DNA of 64,000 nt from the NCBI GenBank assembly GCA_003255065.1, contig QAOA01002849.1, positions 678,084 through 742,083 on the forward strand, written 5' to 3'. This document shows positions 49,694-61,800 of this stretch, in pieces (within the stretch, counting starts at the first letter, position 1; each line of letters opens with the position of its first letter). The translations under genes were made by a program, and so were the position numbers. This DNA comes from Cercis canadensis (taxonomy: Eukaryota; Streptophyta; Magnoliopsida; Fabales; Fabaceae). A model generated the notes under the pieces. The model saw only the letters and a program-made list of their open reading frames with translations, searched no databases and was not told the origin of the DNA.

Positions 49694-50347
49694 ATGAAGC
49701 TCATCAATATTAACCCAAAAAACCTCAGACTCAGCCCGAAACGCTTATTTCGCTCCAAGAAAGAACGATCCGCTGTATCCAGATCCGACCCGTCATCGTT
49801 TAGTTCCGGAACGTCCTCGTCTTCCTCCGAGGAATCCAACCACAAGGCTGCAAGAACCCCCACTAGCATCTTGCCCGATACTTCAGGCGAGTGGTCCGAC
49901 TACTCGGCCGATATTCAGTACGAGTTGGCTCAAGCATTCAAGCTCATAGACCGAGATAATGATGGGATCATCTCGCGAGAAGAGCTTGAGGCTTTGTTGA
50001 CTCGGCTTGGAACTCAGCCGCTGAGCCAGGAGGAGGTCACGATGATGCTCAGCGAGGTGGATCGTGATGGTCATGGGTGTATCAGCGTTGAGGCGCTGAT
50101 GAGCCGGGTCGGGTCTGCTTGCGGGCCGGTTTGCGACTCAGATGACTTGAGGGAGGCGTTTGAAGTTTTTGATACGGATCAGGACGGGAAAATCTCGGCG
50201 GAGGAGCTCTTGCGTGTTTTCAGGGCTATTGGGGACGAGCGGTGCACGTTAGAGGAGTGCCGGCGCATGATAGAAGGTGTTGATAGGAACGGGGATGGGA
50301 TTGTGTGCTTCGAGGACTTCTCGCGTATGATGGAGCTGCAGAGATGA
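49694..50347 (+). CDS. CML36: Calmodulin-like calcium sensor, CML35/36 type
   Basis: An intronless frame of 217 residues, markedly more GC-rich than the surrounding DNA. Residues 1-70 are a basic then Ser-rich extension (LFRSKKER; SSFSSGTSSSSSEES), the rest is a pair of EF-hand lobes. Loop 1 (86-97, DRDNDGIISREE) and loop 3 (160-171, DTDQDGKISAEE) are canonical. Loop 2 (123-134, DRDGHGCISVEA) has His at position 5 and Ala in place of the final Glu, so it probably binds Ca2+ poorly. Loop 4 (197-208, DRNGDGIVCFED) ends in Asp. The arrangement fits CML35/CML36, sensors thought to modulate targets such as plasma-membrane Ca2+ pumps. In Arabidopsis CML36 is, as I recall, next to the PMT6 gene, and here a PMT6/7-type gene is also downstream. 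Confidence 0.93.
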   Translation: MKLININPKNLRLSPKRLFRSKKERSAVSRSDPSSFSSGTSSSSSEESNHKAARTPTSILPDTSGEWSDYSADIQYELAQAFKLIDRDNDGIISREELEALLTRLGTQPLSQEEVTMMLSEVDRDGHGCISVEALMSRVGSACGPVCDSDDLREAFEVFDTDQDGKISAEELLRVFRAIGDERCTLEECRRMIEGVDRNGDGIVCFEDFSRMMELQR

Positions 50348-53300
50348 TTATGATGTGGTGCATGATCATGGTCGTATGAGGATGTAACTCCTGATATGAT
50401 ATGAGGAAAAAAAAATGCAACTTTCCTTTTTTATTTTTCTTATTTCTTATCTCTTCTTTGTTTAATTTGCGTGTGTAATTCGTAAAGTGGGATCAACGAA
50501 GAAAATGTGATCTAAATCAAAATTTAACGATCCATCATTGAACGGTTCTGATGATGGATGGAATTCTTAAGATGGGAAATTGAGATACCAGTTCCGTATA
50601 TATGTGAGAATATTTATGTGGCTTAAGCTCAAATTTGAGAAAAATCAAATAAATAATGGGTAATTGATCTTAAACTTATTTTCGCTTCCTCATTTCACTT
50701 AAAATGATAAATTATATGTAAATTATAAATTATGCGGTTAGCCACAAATTTCAACTCCAAAACAAACAAAAAAGAGAGGTTAACACCCTCTTACCATTTG
50801 AGCTAGATTATTTTTATTTTTTTGTCTGAAACTTTCAACTGTGTTAGTTTGATTATTGGATTTTCTCGAAAGATGCAATTGTATTATATCATATTAATTT
50901 ATTTTTCAGTAATTTTTTAAAGAAATAATTAGATTTTGGTATCACTTGTAAACTTAGGTTTATTAGTCAATTTGGTTATAACAATAGTACTGTGAGTGAT
51001 CCATGATAATATACTGCCATAAAAATGAGATGCAATTTACATATAACTGGCAAATGAGATTATGATAACTATTAATTTCTTTTCAAAAAATAATAATTTA
51101 AAACACTATGAAATTAACTTATAAATATCTAATGTTAGATGAGAAGAGGGTTTGGTTGAATCGAGCCGATTCTAGCCTTAAGACTTTTCTTCACTCCCAT
51201 ATTCCAAGTTTAAATCTTCGCAGCGGTGGTTTTGGCTTGTTAGGTTTACGTCATATCAGAATAACAATTCCTATTTGTCATTAAGTGAGGGGGGAACTAA
51301 ACGACGAAGGTGATGAAGATATAATGCCAATTACCAAGCACCAAATGCAATGTTAATATTTTCCCCTGTCATTTCCCATTCTTTTGACCATCTAGTTAAG
51401 AGGATGAAAGCATTGGTATTTCAATTGCTGCTTTAGCTACCCTTTGCCACGTGATAAGCATGTGGAAGGTAACCATACTGAATGCTCCACAAAGAGACAG
51501 TGACTATAGGATGACAAATACTAGGATAATGGTTTATGAACAAACCAAACAATAATGTGTTTAATGTGCTCCAGCATCATCTTATAGATTACTAATTACT
51601 ACTAAACTCATATGTATTCAACTGAATGTAATTTAGTAATATTTGGTACCGAAATGTTTTTTTGATAAATTGAGATGTACTTATAAGTTATAATAGTTTT
51701 TAGATGAAATAAAGTGATATAAACTATAAAGGTAGTTATAAATATATTTTATTCCCAATAAATTTATAAAAAAATAAAATAAAATTGGTCACTTAGCAAT
51801 ATTGTCAATACCTACCTTATTAAGAAATCAAAATGAAATTAAGAAATATTATATTGTTCTAATTATTTTCTTTGAATTGATCAATAAGTTGAAAGGGTAT
51901 AAATAGTTAAGGAGAAAAAATATTTATCTTTCATTCCATTTCCTTTCTCTTTTCTAAAATAGTAGTTGTAATTAGTCTAATATGCAAAATAATTATTAGT
52001 TGATATAACATTCAAATATTTCAAAAAAAATTGAAGTCTCATATTCACATCACTATTCTAAAGTATTTTTAATTAAAAAATTTAGTTTTACTTATTTAAT
52101 AATTAAAATAAATCATTAATTGATATAGTAGTTTTACTGGTCTTGTTTCTAGTAGCTCGTTAATCAAAGGCTATTAATTGTGATCTAACCTCATACCGAG
52201 AAAATATTCAACGGGATAATACGACATGAATCCCTTCACTACCCTCAAAGCTCATTTGACTAATTATGTAAATATAACAATATATCTACTATGTTAATTT
52301 TCAATGATATTTGTTTAATATATAAGATTCCTGGCTGGGCACGTTACTAAAATGATTAGTAATTACTAATTAATACTAATAATATTCTCTGTTATCGATG
52401 TTGTGAATTTTGAATATAAGAATGTACAACAACGAATGTCTTCTTTTAACAATAACCTTCCTAATGACAAATACTTAACTGAGTAATATGATAGTCGCAC
52501 TAAATTTTATCTAGTAACTTGATAAATAAGTAATTTATTTAAAAAAAAATTAAGATGAGAAGAATTACTCTACTCAAATGCCAAGTCATGTCACAGAATA
52601 ATATTTACGAATTATTTATTAAAAAAATTATTAATAACAAAAATTAAATTTATATCTTACAAATAAAATATTTTAATTCGAATCAACATTGTTAACATAA
52701 ATAAGTAAATTTGATAAAAAGGCATTACTGAATATTTGTGAATAAAAAAAATGTCAATTGAAAAGATATAACTGTGTACTTTCAATTTGATAATCTTGAT
52801 TGGTCATTCATCCTTATCTCGAAAGTCACGGGATATACTCTACAAGGTGGAAAGGAAGTATTCTCATAAAATAAAATCAATAATAATTGTAATTGTTTTG
52901 TTTTCGCCTGAGAAAAGGAGAAGGAAAAGTCTTGGAAAATGGCCTGTTTGGCGTGACTTGGAGGAAGTGATCGGGAAGGAGGTGAGATAGCTTTGTTTAG
53001 TTTTTCTTTCGAATTTGGTTTATTTTATTTTATTTTCTTACTCGTGAGTCGTGATATATAAGACAGGAGCAAGAACAAAGAAGAATTGGACTATGTTTGA
53101 TTTATTAGAAAACAGCAGTCATTGTTGTTGGTTTGGAATATACGTTGTTTGTTGGTTTTTGACAGAAAGACGAGAAGACAATGAAACATCAAAGATGAAT
53201 GAAGCTAGCTGTTCCTCTTCTGTGTCCTACCTGTGCACTTCCCTGCTTTCGGGGAAACTTCCCCCTGTTTTAAACAGAAAAATATCCTCCAAAGTCCAAA

Positions 53301-54028
53301 CCCTTTTCAATTTCTGGCTTTTCATTTATGCAATTACAATTTACAGGATCTATTCAAACTTGTATTTTGGGTCAGCGAGTGCCCAGCATTGAAATTTTCT
53401 GTAAATGTAGCACTCATTTTTACTTGAGCAAAATCAAATTTTCAAATATAATCATGATAATCCAGATACTTTAGGGAAAATGAAAAAAAAATATAGACTT
53501 GAGGATTTCCGATTTCATATTCAACTACAATTTAATATCCATCCACAGTTATCTACTGTGTCACTATTTGTTTTCTTTCTAATCTGCCTAACATCGTGAC
53601 TAAAGAGTAAACAAGAGATACTTGGGCGGACTTGTGGAAATCCCAAGTAACACTATGAGGCCCATGACACTCATTCACTGATCGGCTCATCATTTTTCAT
53701 GCCCAAAAATACATGATTCGGCCCAACATATCTTCCTGTCCTTTTGGTAACTCCTTGGAAACACCTAGTAGCAATAAATAAAAATAAAAAATCCACGGAA
53801 ACACCAAATGCCAATGGCACTGCTAGGCGCTTCCAAAACACGAAATGCATACCTTATCACCGAAATGCACATATTTTCATTTTTTTATTTATTCAATTTT
53901 TATTTTTTTTTTTCATTTTGAAACACCCATAAATGCCTCGTTTCGTTAAAGAAACACATACGAAACGTTGAGTCAGTTGCGGTGAGAGGAAACGACAACG
54001 TTTTCGACTTTCAAATCCCGATCAAATG
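50348..54028. other. Long intergenic stretch, AT-rich
   Basis: About 3.7 kb with no recognisable gene. The open frames at 52787-53392 have no motif, promoter or splice context; a TATA-like GATATATAAGAC near 53053 precedes them, so a small unknown transcript is possible. Confidence 0.4.
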
Positions 54029-54175
54029 GATACGACAACGTTTCGAAGAGGCAGAAATTGAAACATGCTGGATACGGCGTTATTTTGAAGAGGTGGTAAT
54101 TGAAACATGCTAAATACGACGTCGTTTTGAAAGAGGTAAAAATAGACACTTATGGATACGACAATGTTTTGGAAA
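54029..54175. repeat. 42-bp minisatellite, 3.5 copies
   Basis: Copies begin at 54029, 54071 and 54113, with a partial one at 54155. Each starts with GATACGACAACGTTTCGAAG or a close variant and continues AGAGGNNGAAATTGAAACATGC. The period is a multiple of three, so a minus-strand frame across it reads as 14-residue repeats (SMFQLPPLQN type). Confidence 0.85.
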
Positions 54176-56300
54176 TCAAATTCCCATTTGGAGAATTTTA
54201 ACATGGGTAATTAATGGTTGATATTTTAATATTTAAAAAATTTTAACATTTTTTATTCTATTTGATATATATATATATATATGACATGGCATACTCATGA
54301 CGTACTTGTACTCCTATTTTTTTTTTAAATATCGTACCGGCTAAGTACAAAACCTGTACCCGTGCTACATAGGTGCTAACCCAACTCAGCTTTTTATTAG
54401 TGCGATTGCTTTGCTAAAAGGAACCCACTTGACAGTTGACACCTAACAATTACACTACGCCAATTGAAAATTGAGAGTAGTGATATATTCATCTTCAAAA
54501 TTAAATTTTAGATAGAAGCTTACTTCAAATTGAGTCACCCTAAACTCAAATTATGTTATGTATTTGGATATATAACTTGCACTTTGTTACTTCAATTTCA
54601 CGTCACGTTGCCCCTCAGCCAAAAACATGAGATTACTTCTCCTTAAAACTCACAACTTCAAAGTTAATGTATACTCCACTTTTCTGTAGGGGTAGCATAA
54701 TAAAACCCAAATAAAATAGAAACTTTTGGCTGTCATGTTTGAGATTATGCAAATACTAATTTTTTTGTTTTCGTTTCCAATGAGATTTTAGAACAACGCA
54801 AAAAAAAGAAAAAAGGAAATTTTCATTTGTTTATATATGCTTATGGCTACGGTAGTTTGTATTGTTATGTTGCGCAAACTTGAATTGCAGACGAATAAAT
54901 TCAACCAGGGACTCGATGAGTAGGGAATCATCCCAAAATAGCTCATAACATTTCTCAAATCCATGAATTATTTCTATTTAGCAATTATTTAAGGCCAAGT
55001 CTATAATACCAATTGATAAAAATAGGCACCAGTACAAAGGCTAATAAATGGTTGAGATTAAGCTACGTGTACAGTTCAAATATCATGACTGAATACTACC
55101 TATAAAAGATTAATTATATTTTGGCCCAAAAAACTTTATGTATTTACTTGTGCTCTCTATTAACCAAAAACACCTACGCCCCTTCTTCTTCTTCTTCTTC
55201 TCCACCTCCAATATGCAAGACCCGGATGCAAGTTATGGGTGGGTCATGCTCGGTTCAACCCACGCAAATCCCGTTGTGGTTGACGTTCATGAAAAGCTTC
55301 AAATCACGTTTTCCCTGTTGCTCAATTTCATCGGCGATGGTGTGGATGTGCTAGATATATGGGCGGAGAATTCGCCGCTTATCAGCTTTTCGGATTTTGA
55401 GTGTCAGAATCTGCTGCTGTTGGAATTGGGTTCTAATTTTTCGTCCACTTCGTTGAGCCATAATACTCGGGCTCCGAGAAAATCGTCCTTGATGGTTTGT
55501 TTTGGGTTGAGGCAGAGAACGATGTCGTTTGGCTTCTTGCCAGTGATGAGGTTGGTGAAGTCAGAGTCTTCAATGGAGGATAAAGAATGCAAGTAGAGAA
55601 AGACCTTTCTGTACAGCTAATTCTCCTGCGTGATATACCAATCCAGATTTGAATACAAGGAACCAAATCTGAAACAATATGAAAAGTATTGGAATTATAA
55701 GAAAAATTGGGTTGTAAAGAACCTCTGCGAAGGGTACCCATATGGGTTTAGATTCGAGTTTGTCGCCGTTGGAGAAGAATAGGAAAGAAAGATTGTAGTT
55801 GTCGAGATGGGTTTAGATTCGAGTATTGCAAATATGTTGTTTTCTTGTAGATTGAATTGTTATTTAGGGGCAACGAGAGCCATTGACGAACCTCACCAAG
55901 CTTGCTGAAGTAGTCTGACAGTTATGATGGAGACCAGACTAGCGATGGAGACCACAGAGGGAAAAAATTCTGGGGTCATTGCATAATTTTATAAAAAATT
56001 AGGTCATATTGCTGTATTTCTTAAAATTGGTTCTTCAAGTAATACTAAGCACAATTTGGATCATTGAATGAAAATCTAATATTCATAAAGAGCTTTTGCA
56101 CCCGTGCCCATTTTTATCAATATTCTAAAAATGCAGGTGCTCGCAAAATGGCTAAAGCCCTATTTGATTGGGCTTTTTTAATAAAATATTCTACAAATGC
56201 TTTATAGATGGATATTTGGGCCCACCCATAAAAAGCCCAAAAATATCCCATCCAGTATACGGATAATACTGAAATGGGCCCATGATATCTGAGTCAGACT
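54176..56300. other. Intergenic with an unassigned coding-like block
   Basis: At 55404-55741 minus-strand frames read like protein (FTNLITGKKPNDIVLCLNPK; DDFLGARVLWLNEVDEK), but they stop and shift, and a plus-strand frame over the same block is also open (55213-55596). I do not recognise either. A decayed gene is the likeliest explanation. The rest is AT-rich. Confidence 0.35.
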
Positions 56301-56720
56301 AAAAAGAGATGTTGAAGTCTGTCAGACAACCGTGCGACCACCCCAGCCAGACAGGTGCCAGCTGAGAACGATCCTCTATCGTCCAATTGACCGAAGCCGA
56401 TCATCGGACTATTATTCACGCTCTGATCGCACGGCCATATTTCATCCACCAGACTTTGGTTCCTGTCTCCTTAGAACTTAAGGACACAGAGGTACATACC
56501 TATAGAACAGATCCTGTTCAAGTAAGGTCGTGACCACTTGCAGCGGATTCCAAGTATAAAAGGTACCGTTGTTTTCGAACACTAGCGATGTGGGACTTCC
56601 GTTTTGCTAATTTTTTCCTTATTTTTTTTTTGGCTCGCTTTGCACCTCTCTTTTTGGTACCCAGCCAAACAGCTTGCCTTCCTTTATCGATCACCGGTTC
56701 ACCACGGTTGTGGGTTTACA
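56301..56720 (+). mobile_element. Possible LTR-like fossil fragment
   Basis: A block less AT-rich than its surroundings, starting TGTTGAAGTCTGTCAGACAA (about 56310). It has a promoter-like GTATAAAAGG near 56553 followed by GCGATGTGGGACTTCC, a combination common in plant LTRs. No internal domains or matching second LTR were found, and family and limits are uncertain. Confidence 0.35.
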
Positions 56721-56885
56721 TTTATTTAACGACTTCCCAATTTGATTGAGCTGACCCATAAATCAAAGATAAAAGCTCCCATAAGTGTTTTTACGAGTTC
56801 AGACTTGGATTAAAACCAGTATATAAGAAAATTTGGTTTCAAACTCCTATACCCTTATATAACCTAAGAAAAAACTGACAAATTA

Positions 56886-57150
56886 ATTAATAAAATACAT
56901 TTTAACAAATTATTTATTAAAATGAAATATTGTGTAAATTATTTATTAAAATGATGTATTTTTAATTATTTTGTTTATGAGACAGTAACAAAATGAGTCA
57001 CACTATTTCAAAGTAGAATTTGACATCTTTATTTGTATTCTTATCAATAATTTAATTAAAATTATCCAAAATTAATAAATAATTTTTAAACTATTCAATT
57101 TACATAAATAATTTGTAAAATTGTATTTTTTTATTCATTTTGCCGAAAAA
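56886..57150 (+). repeat. Dispersed AT-rich repeat, copy 2
   Basis: Inverted relative of 48889-49089: AATAAAATACATTTTAACAA, then GTAAATTATTTATTAAAATG, and at the far end TTCATTTTGCCGAAAAAACC. Similarity is interrupted in the middle by additional sequence. It is non-coding. Confidence 0.55.
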
Positions 57151-58687
57151 ACCACTAGCACCTAACACAAGTTCTTCCTTTAGAATCCGACCATAAACTT
57201 CCAATCCACACAGAGCCATAGAACGGAATCAAAGGATTGTATGTGTCTCTGGGAAATTTCATTTTACTGAATTTGGAATTTAATATGTTATGATAAGATT
57301 GTCTGTAACTACGATACGTGAACTTTAATTTTGTATTTAATCTTTTTCTTTAATACAATATCTCTTATTTAATCGATAAAAAAGAAAAAGAATGAATCAA
57401 TTTTCTTAACCAAAGCAATAATCTACTTCATTTTGTTTATTTAAAGAATAGCTCATGACTTTCTCAATATCAATTTAGATAATAATAAGTGATTGAGGCA
57501 AAAAATGGTATGTATAACTTAACAATGGGTACATGCAAATATCCAATATATCGGATATTCGAATGCCATTTGTTTTATATTTGCTTTGGAGATTACAATT
57601 AATTACGGACATAACTAGTAGGTGTTAGTTTATAGCATATTAACTATCAACTAAATTCAACCAAGTTCCAATCATAGTATGCTTTGTATATTATAATAGA
57701 CAGTTCCTATCTTACAATTATTAAGGTTTTTTCAACTGAATTCCATATTTAAACCTTGAGTTCTACCATATAAGCGTTCCTTTCAAAATAATTAAACTCG
57801 ATGTTAGTTAATTTTATGATATAATAATAAGACATAAAAAAATTTATATTCTTGATTACTAGTGAAATCTAAAGCTTTATATGAGTAGCTTAATTTATAT
57901 ATTTTTTATAATAAAAACTTCATTAAAATAATCTTAATAATAATATAATTAATTTAGATTTTTTTCTCATGATTAACTTACAAAAAAAAAATGATAGAAG
58001 TTAATTAAATAGAAATATTATTTATAACCAATCATGATCTTTAATTTTATGCCTTTCATAATTTTACATTAAAATTTTAATTTGATATATTAAAAGCCAA
58101 TATTTAAATGTTTAATTAGTTTAAAAATATTGATATATTTAGAAAAAAAAAATTATTTATTAAATAAACTTATAAAGTTTTAGGTACATACTTAAATATT
58201 TTAATTTTCATTATTAGTGTACCAAATAGTACTTAAAAATAATTAAATATGATTAAAAAAATTTATAGGAAGAAAAAGAAAAAAAGAGAAGTCATCTTCT
58301 CCCTTAATTTATTTTTCTTTCATTGGCTAACTCCAATATTTTATTACTGAACCGTTGATTTTTTTTTTTTTTTAAAAAAAAAAATCTCCAAACGAAAGAA
58401 AAGAATTGCACAAAGTAAAGAGTAAAAATTTGTAAATGAATTACTGAAATTATGAAGTCTCGTGCACGTGCATCTCTCGTGCCAACTGTCAAACGACTAC
58501 GAGGTGAAAAACTGAAAGGCACGGTCGGTGACTTGACGGAAGAAACAAAGGGAGGATAAAATATTTGTAGTTAATGATAATAGTGTCAAAAAAGGCAAGA
58601 AAGGGAAAACAAAACATGGAATCGATCTGATACTTGAACAACTAGAGTTCTTCTGCAGCTCATGCAACTTGATTTCAGTTTCGTTTC
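57151..58687. other. Intergenic, strongly AT-rich
   Basis: Promoter-distal DNA of the methyltransferase gene with poly-A/T runs and no recognised gene. A GTGCACGTGCATC motif near 58463 contains a CACGTG G-box core. Confidence 0.45.
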
Positions 58688-58695
58688 TATATAAA
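58688..58695 (+). promoter_or_regulatory. TATA box of the PMT gene
   Basis: TATATAAA lies 142 bp before the PMT start codon, a typical plant spacing. Confidence 0.55.
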
Positions 58696-58829
58696 GCCCC
58701 AAGATCTCCATTTGCCATATTCATAGCGGGGTGGGGCATTGACATTTGTCACATTTCTAGATAAAGTAAATTACCAGAAGCCCACTGGAGTCAGTGGAAA
58801 GGAGAGCAGGGAAGAAGGAAGAATCAAGA

Positions 58830-61800
58830 ATGGGTGGGCTGGCTCTGGGTTCTGCGTTTGATTCCAAATCTGGGCAGATGATAATGGTGGCTTTGCTGCT
58901 CATGATTGTCTCTTTCTATTCGGGCACTCTTTTTGGCAACAATGCTCCCCTTTATGTCTCTCACCTTCCATCCAAGTCTTCTTCTACTCCTTCTTCCGCT
59001 CCTGGTAATCTAATCTCCAGTTCAACTTATTCTTCAATGTCACTGTAAAGTTGCTTTTTTTTTTTTTTTTTTTTTTTTTTTNNNNNNNNNNNNNNTTTTT
59101 TTTTTTTTTTTTTCCTTATGGATTTTGTTTTTGGCTATTGTTTCACTTTCCTCTTCTTGGATTTGGGCTCTGTGAAGTTGATATTGCTCTAGTTGTTTCA
59201 AATTATAAACTTTTTCCTATCAGGAATTGAAATTTTAACTATAAGATATTCTATCGATTGGCACACGACACTTTCTATTTATGTTTAAATTTTTGAACTG
59301 ACAAGTTGCCTGTTTCAGAATACAACTTGCTCTGCAGATTTCTGATTGATATAAAAATGTTTCTTACTCTTGCAGGCATTCCCAGGTTTACTAACAAAGT
59401 TGTTCTGACTTACCGTAAAACTCCTCTAGTGATTCCAGAAACTGGGATGGATATATGCCCTTTGGCGTTCAATGAGTATATTCCCTGCCATGATGCTTCG
59501 TATGTGAACACATTGCTCCCAAAATTTGATCTTTCTAGAAAAGAAGAACTGGAGAGGCACTGTCCTCCAATTGAAAAGCGTTTATTTTGCTTGATTCCAC
59601 CACCAAAGGATTATAAAATACCTATCAGATGGCCTAGCAGTAGGGATTATGTTTGGCGGAGTAATGTGAATCATACACATCTGGCAGAAGTCAAAGGAGG
59701 CCAAAACTGGGTGCATGAGAAGGATCAGCTCTGGTATTTTCCTGGCGGTGGTACCCATTTCAAGCATGGGGCTCCTGAGTACATTGAAAGGTATCAGTAA
59801 TTGACTTCTTTCTGTCTCTTGTTTTCTTTATCTGTTAACAATTTGTGTCTTGTGATTTTGTAAATAGTGTCTCAATGATCCATCAATTGTTATTAACGTT
59901 TTCTAGATACTTGGCAACTATTAGCATGATATTTCTTTTTGGACAAGCATACAGACTAGTCAGTAATTGTTTGTTTATGTCCCCTCTAAATACATAAGTG
60001 AGAGAAGGTGCATTACAATCAGATTGAGGATGCCCACCTGGATAAAACAAGGAAAGATATGATCTTTTGTAATTTGTGAAATGTCAATTTATTTTCTTTT
60101 TAATACTGTTAAACCTAATGTTGATGATCGACTGAGAATTCATCCTCAAAAATTAGCTTCTACTGTAAATACATTGGGCATCTGTTTCTGAACTATAGTT
60201 GTTTGAGAAACCGGATAACCTTTATGCCTTGATCTTTTGGAATTGATTGAAAAACCATTGTGAAAATATGTGTTAAAGTGACTGTTGCCACCATCTGAAG
60301 CATGGACATGTTAAATGGCATGAAGCTGTCTCATGCTGATGACATGTTGCAGAGATCCGTGGCATGCAAGTGCAATATATTAACTAGTCTTGTTGCAATC
60401 TATAAAATTAGATTTTTGGGCTGGACTTGTTAGGGAGATTCTGTCATGCGAAATTTGTTGATAAAGCTGAAAACATTCTGTTTTGAGAGACTCTTGTGGC
60501 TTATTTTCCTTTGATTGTAGTGTGCAGAATGCAGTTGTTAGTGATTTAATGGCTTCTTTTTTTTTTTTGGCCGTAGTCNTTTTTTTTTTTTGGCCATAGT
60601 CATTTAATGGCATCACACATGCAGGTTGGGAAATATGACAACAAATGAGACCGGTGATCTACGTTCTGCAGGGGTAGTTCAAGTCCTGGATGTTGGTTGT
60701 GGTGTGGCCAGTTTTGCGGCTTATCTTCTTCCCTTGGGTATACAAACAATGTCNATGGCTTCTTTTTTTTTTTTGGCCGTAGTCATTTAATGGCATCACA
60801 CATGCAGGTTGGGAAATATGACAACAAATGAGACCGGTGATCTACGTTCTGCAGGGGTAGTTCAAGTCCTGGATGTTGGTTGTGGTGTGGCCAGTTTTGC
60901 GGCTTATCTTCTTCCCTTGGGTATACAAACAATGTCCTTTGCCCCCAAGGATGGTCATGAGAACCAGATTCAATTTGCACTAGAGCGAGGGATTGGTGCA
61001 ATGATCTCTGCCTTGGCCACAAAACAACTACCATATCCTAGTAGTTCGTTTGACATGATTCACTGCTCACGATGTCGTATAGATTGGCATGGATTTGGTA
61101 ATCAGCCTCCCCTTTTCTTTTGCATGTTTGTATATTGGCATGGGGTTGCACTTTGGAATTATTAGATGCTCTTCTTGTGTTCTTGTCTCATTTTGGCATT
61201 GGCAGGTTGTCTCATGTCTTCACATATTGACTAACATACTTGATACGTAGTAGACAATAGATGATGATGCAACCTGATATAACTATCTATATTGTGCTTT
61301 GAAGTTGTTGATTTTGGTTTCTTCATTGTACTATTTGTGAAAATGTTGGTTAATCATATAGAGCCAAATCTAGGACCAGTGCATCTAAACATCTTTGAGC
61401 CTCCCATTAATATTGTTTGCAATCATTATTTATGAAAACTGTCCTTGTATATGTTGATATTAATTGCTATTCTGTTTGCAGGTCTGCCTTTTTAAGATAT
61501 ATCAATGTTTTAGCTGTTAAATAATATGACATTCTAACATCTGTGCACTTCAGCCTGTGCAAACTGCTGTCTTCTGTTATACTTTGCTAGCTGTAGAAGT
61601 AGATTCAATGTAATTCAGCTTTGAGGATGTACTGACCCAAAGAAAGTAAGACAAATGGAAAGACATATTTAGATGTGGTATGTAACTGTTGCGATGGAAA
61701 TTTTTTAATATTGCATCATCAGTTTAGTAAGTATTGACATCATTAGTCATAATGTAGTTTAGATGGTATAGCTCAGAGATATTATTCATCATTATTGATA

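Noticed and set aside
49558-49869. Minus-strand frame rich in Lys-Arg over the CML start
   Set aside because: It is the complement of the CTTCCT leader repeat and of the CML coding region.
60625-60753. Genuine tandem duplication of PMT exon 3
   Set aside because: Only the first part of the exon is present, it ends at a lone N without a donor, and the copy is otherwise identical.
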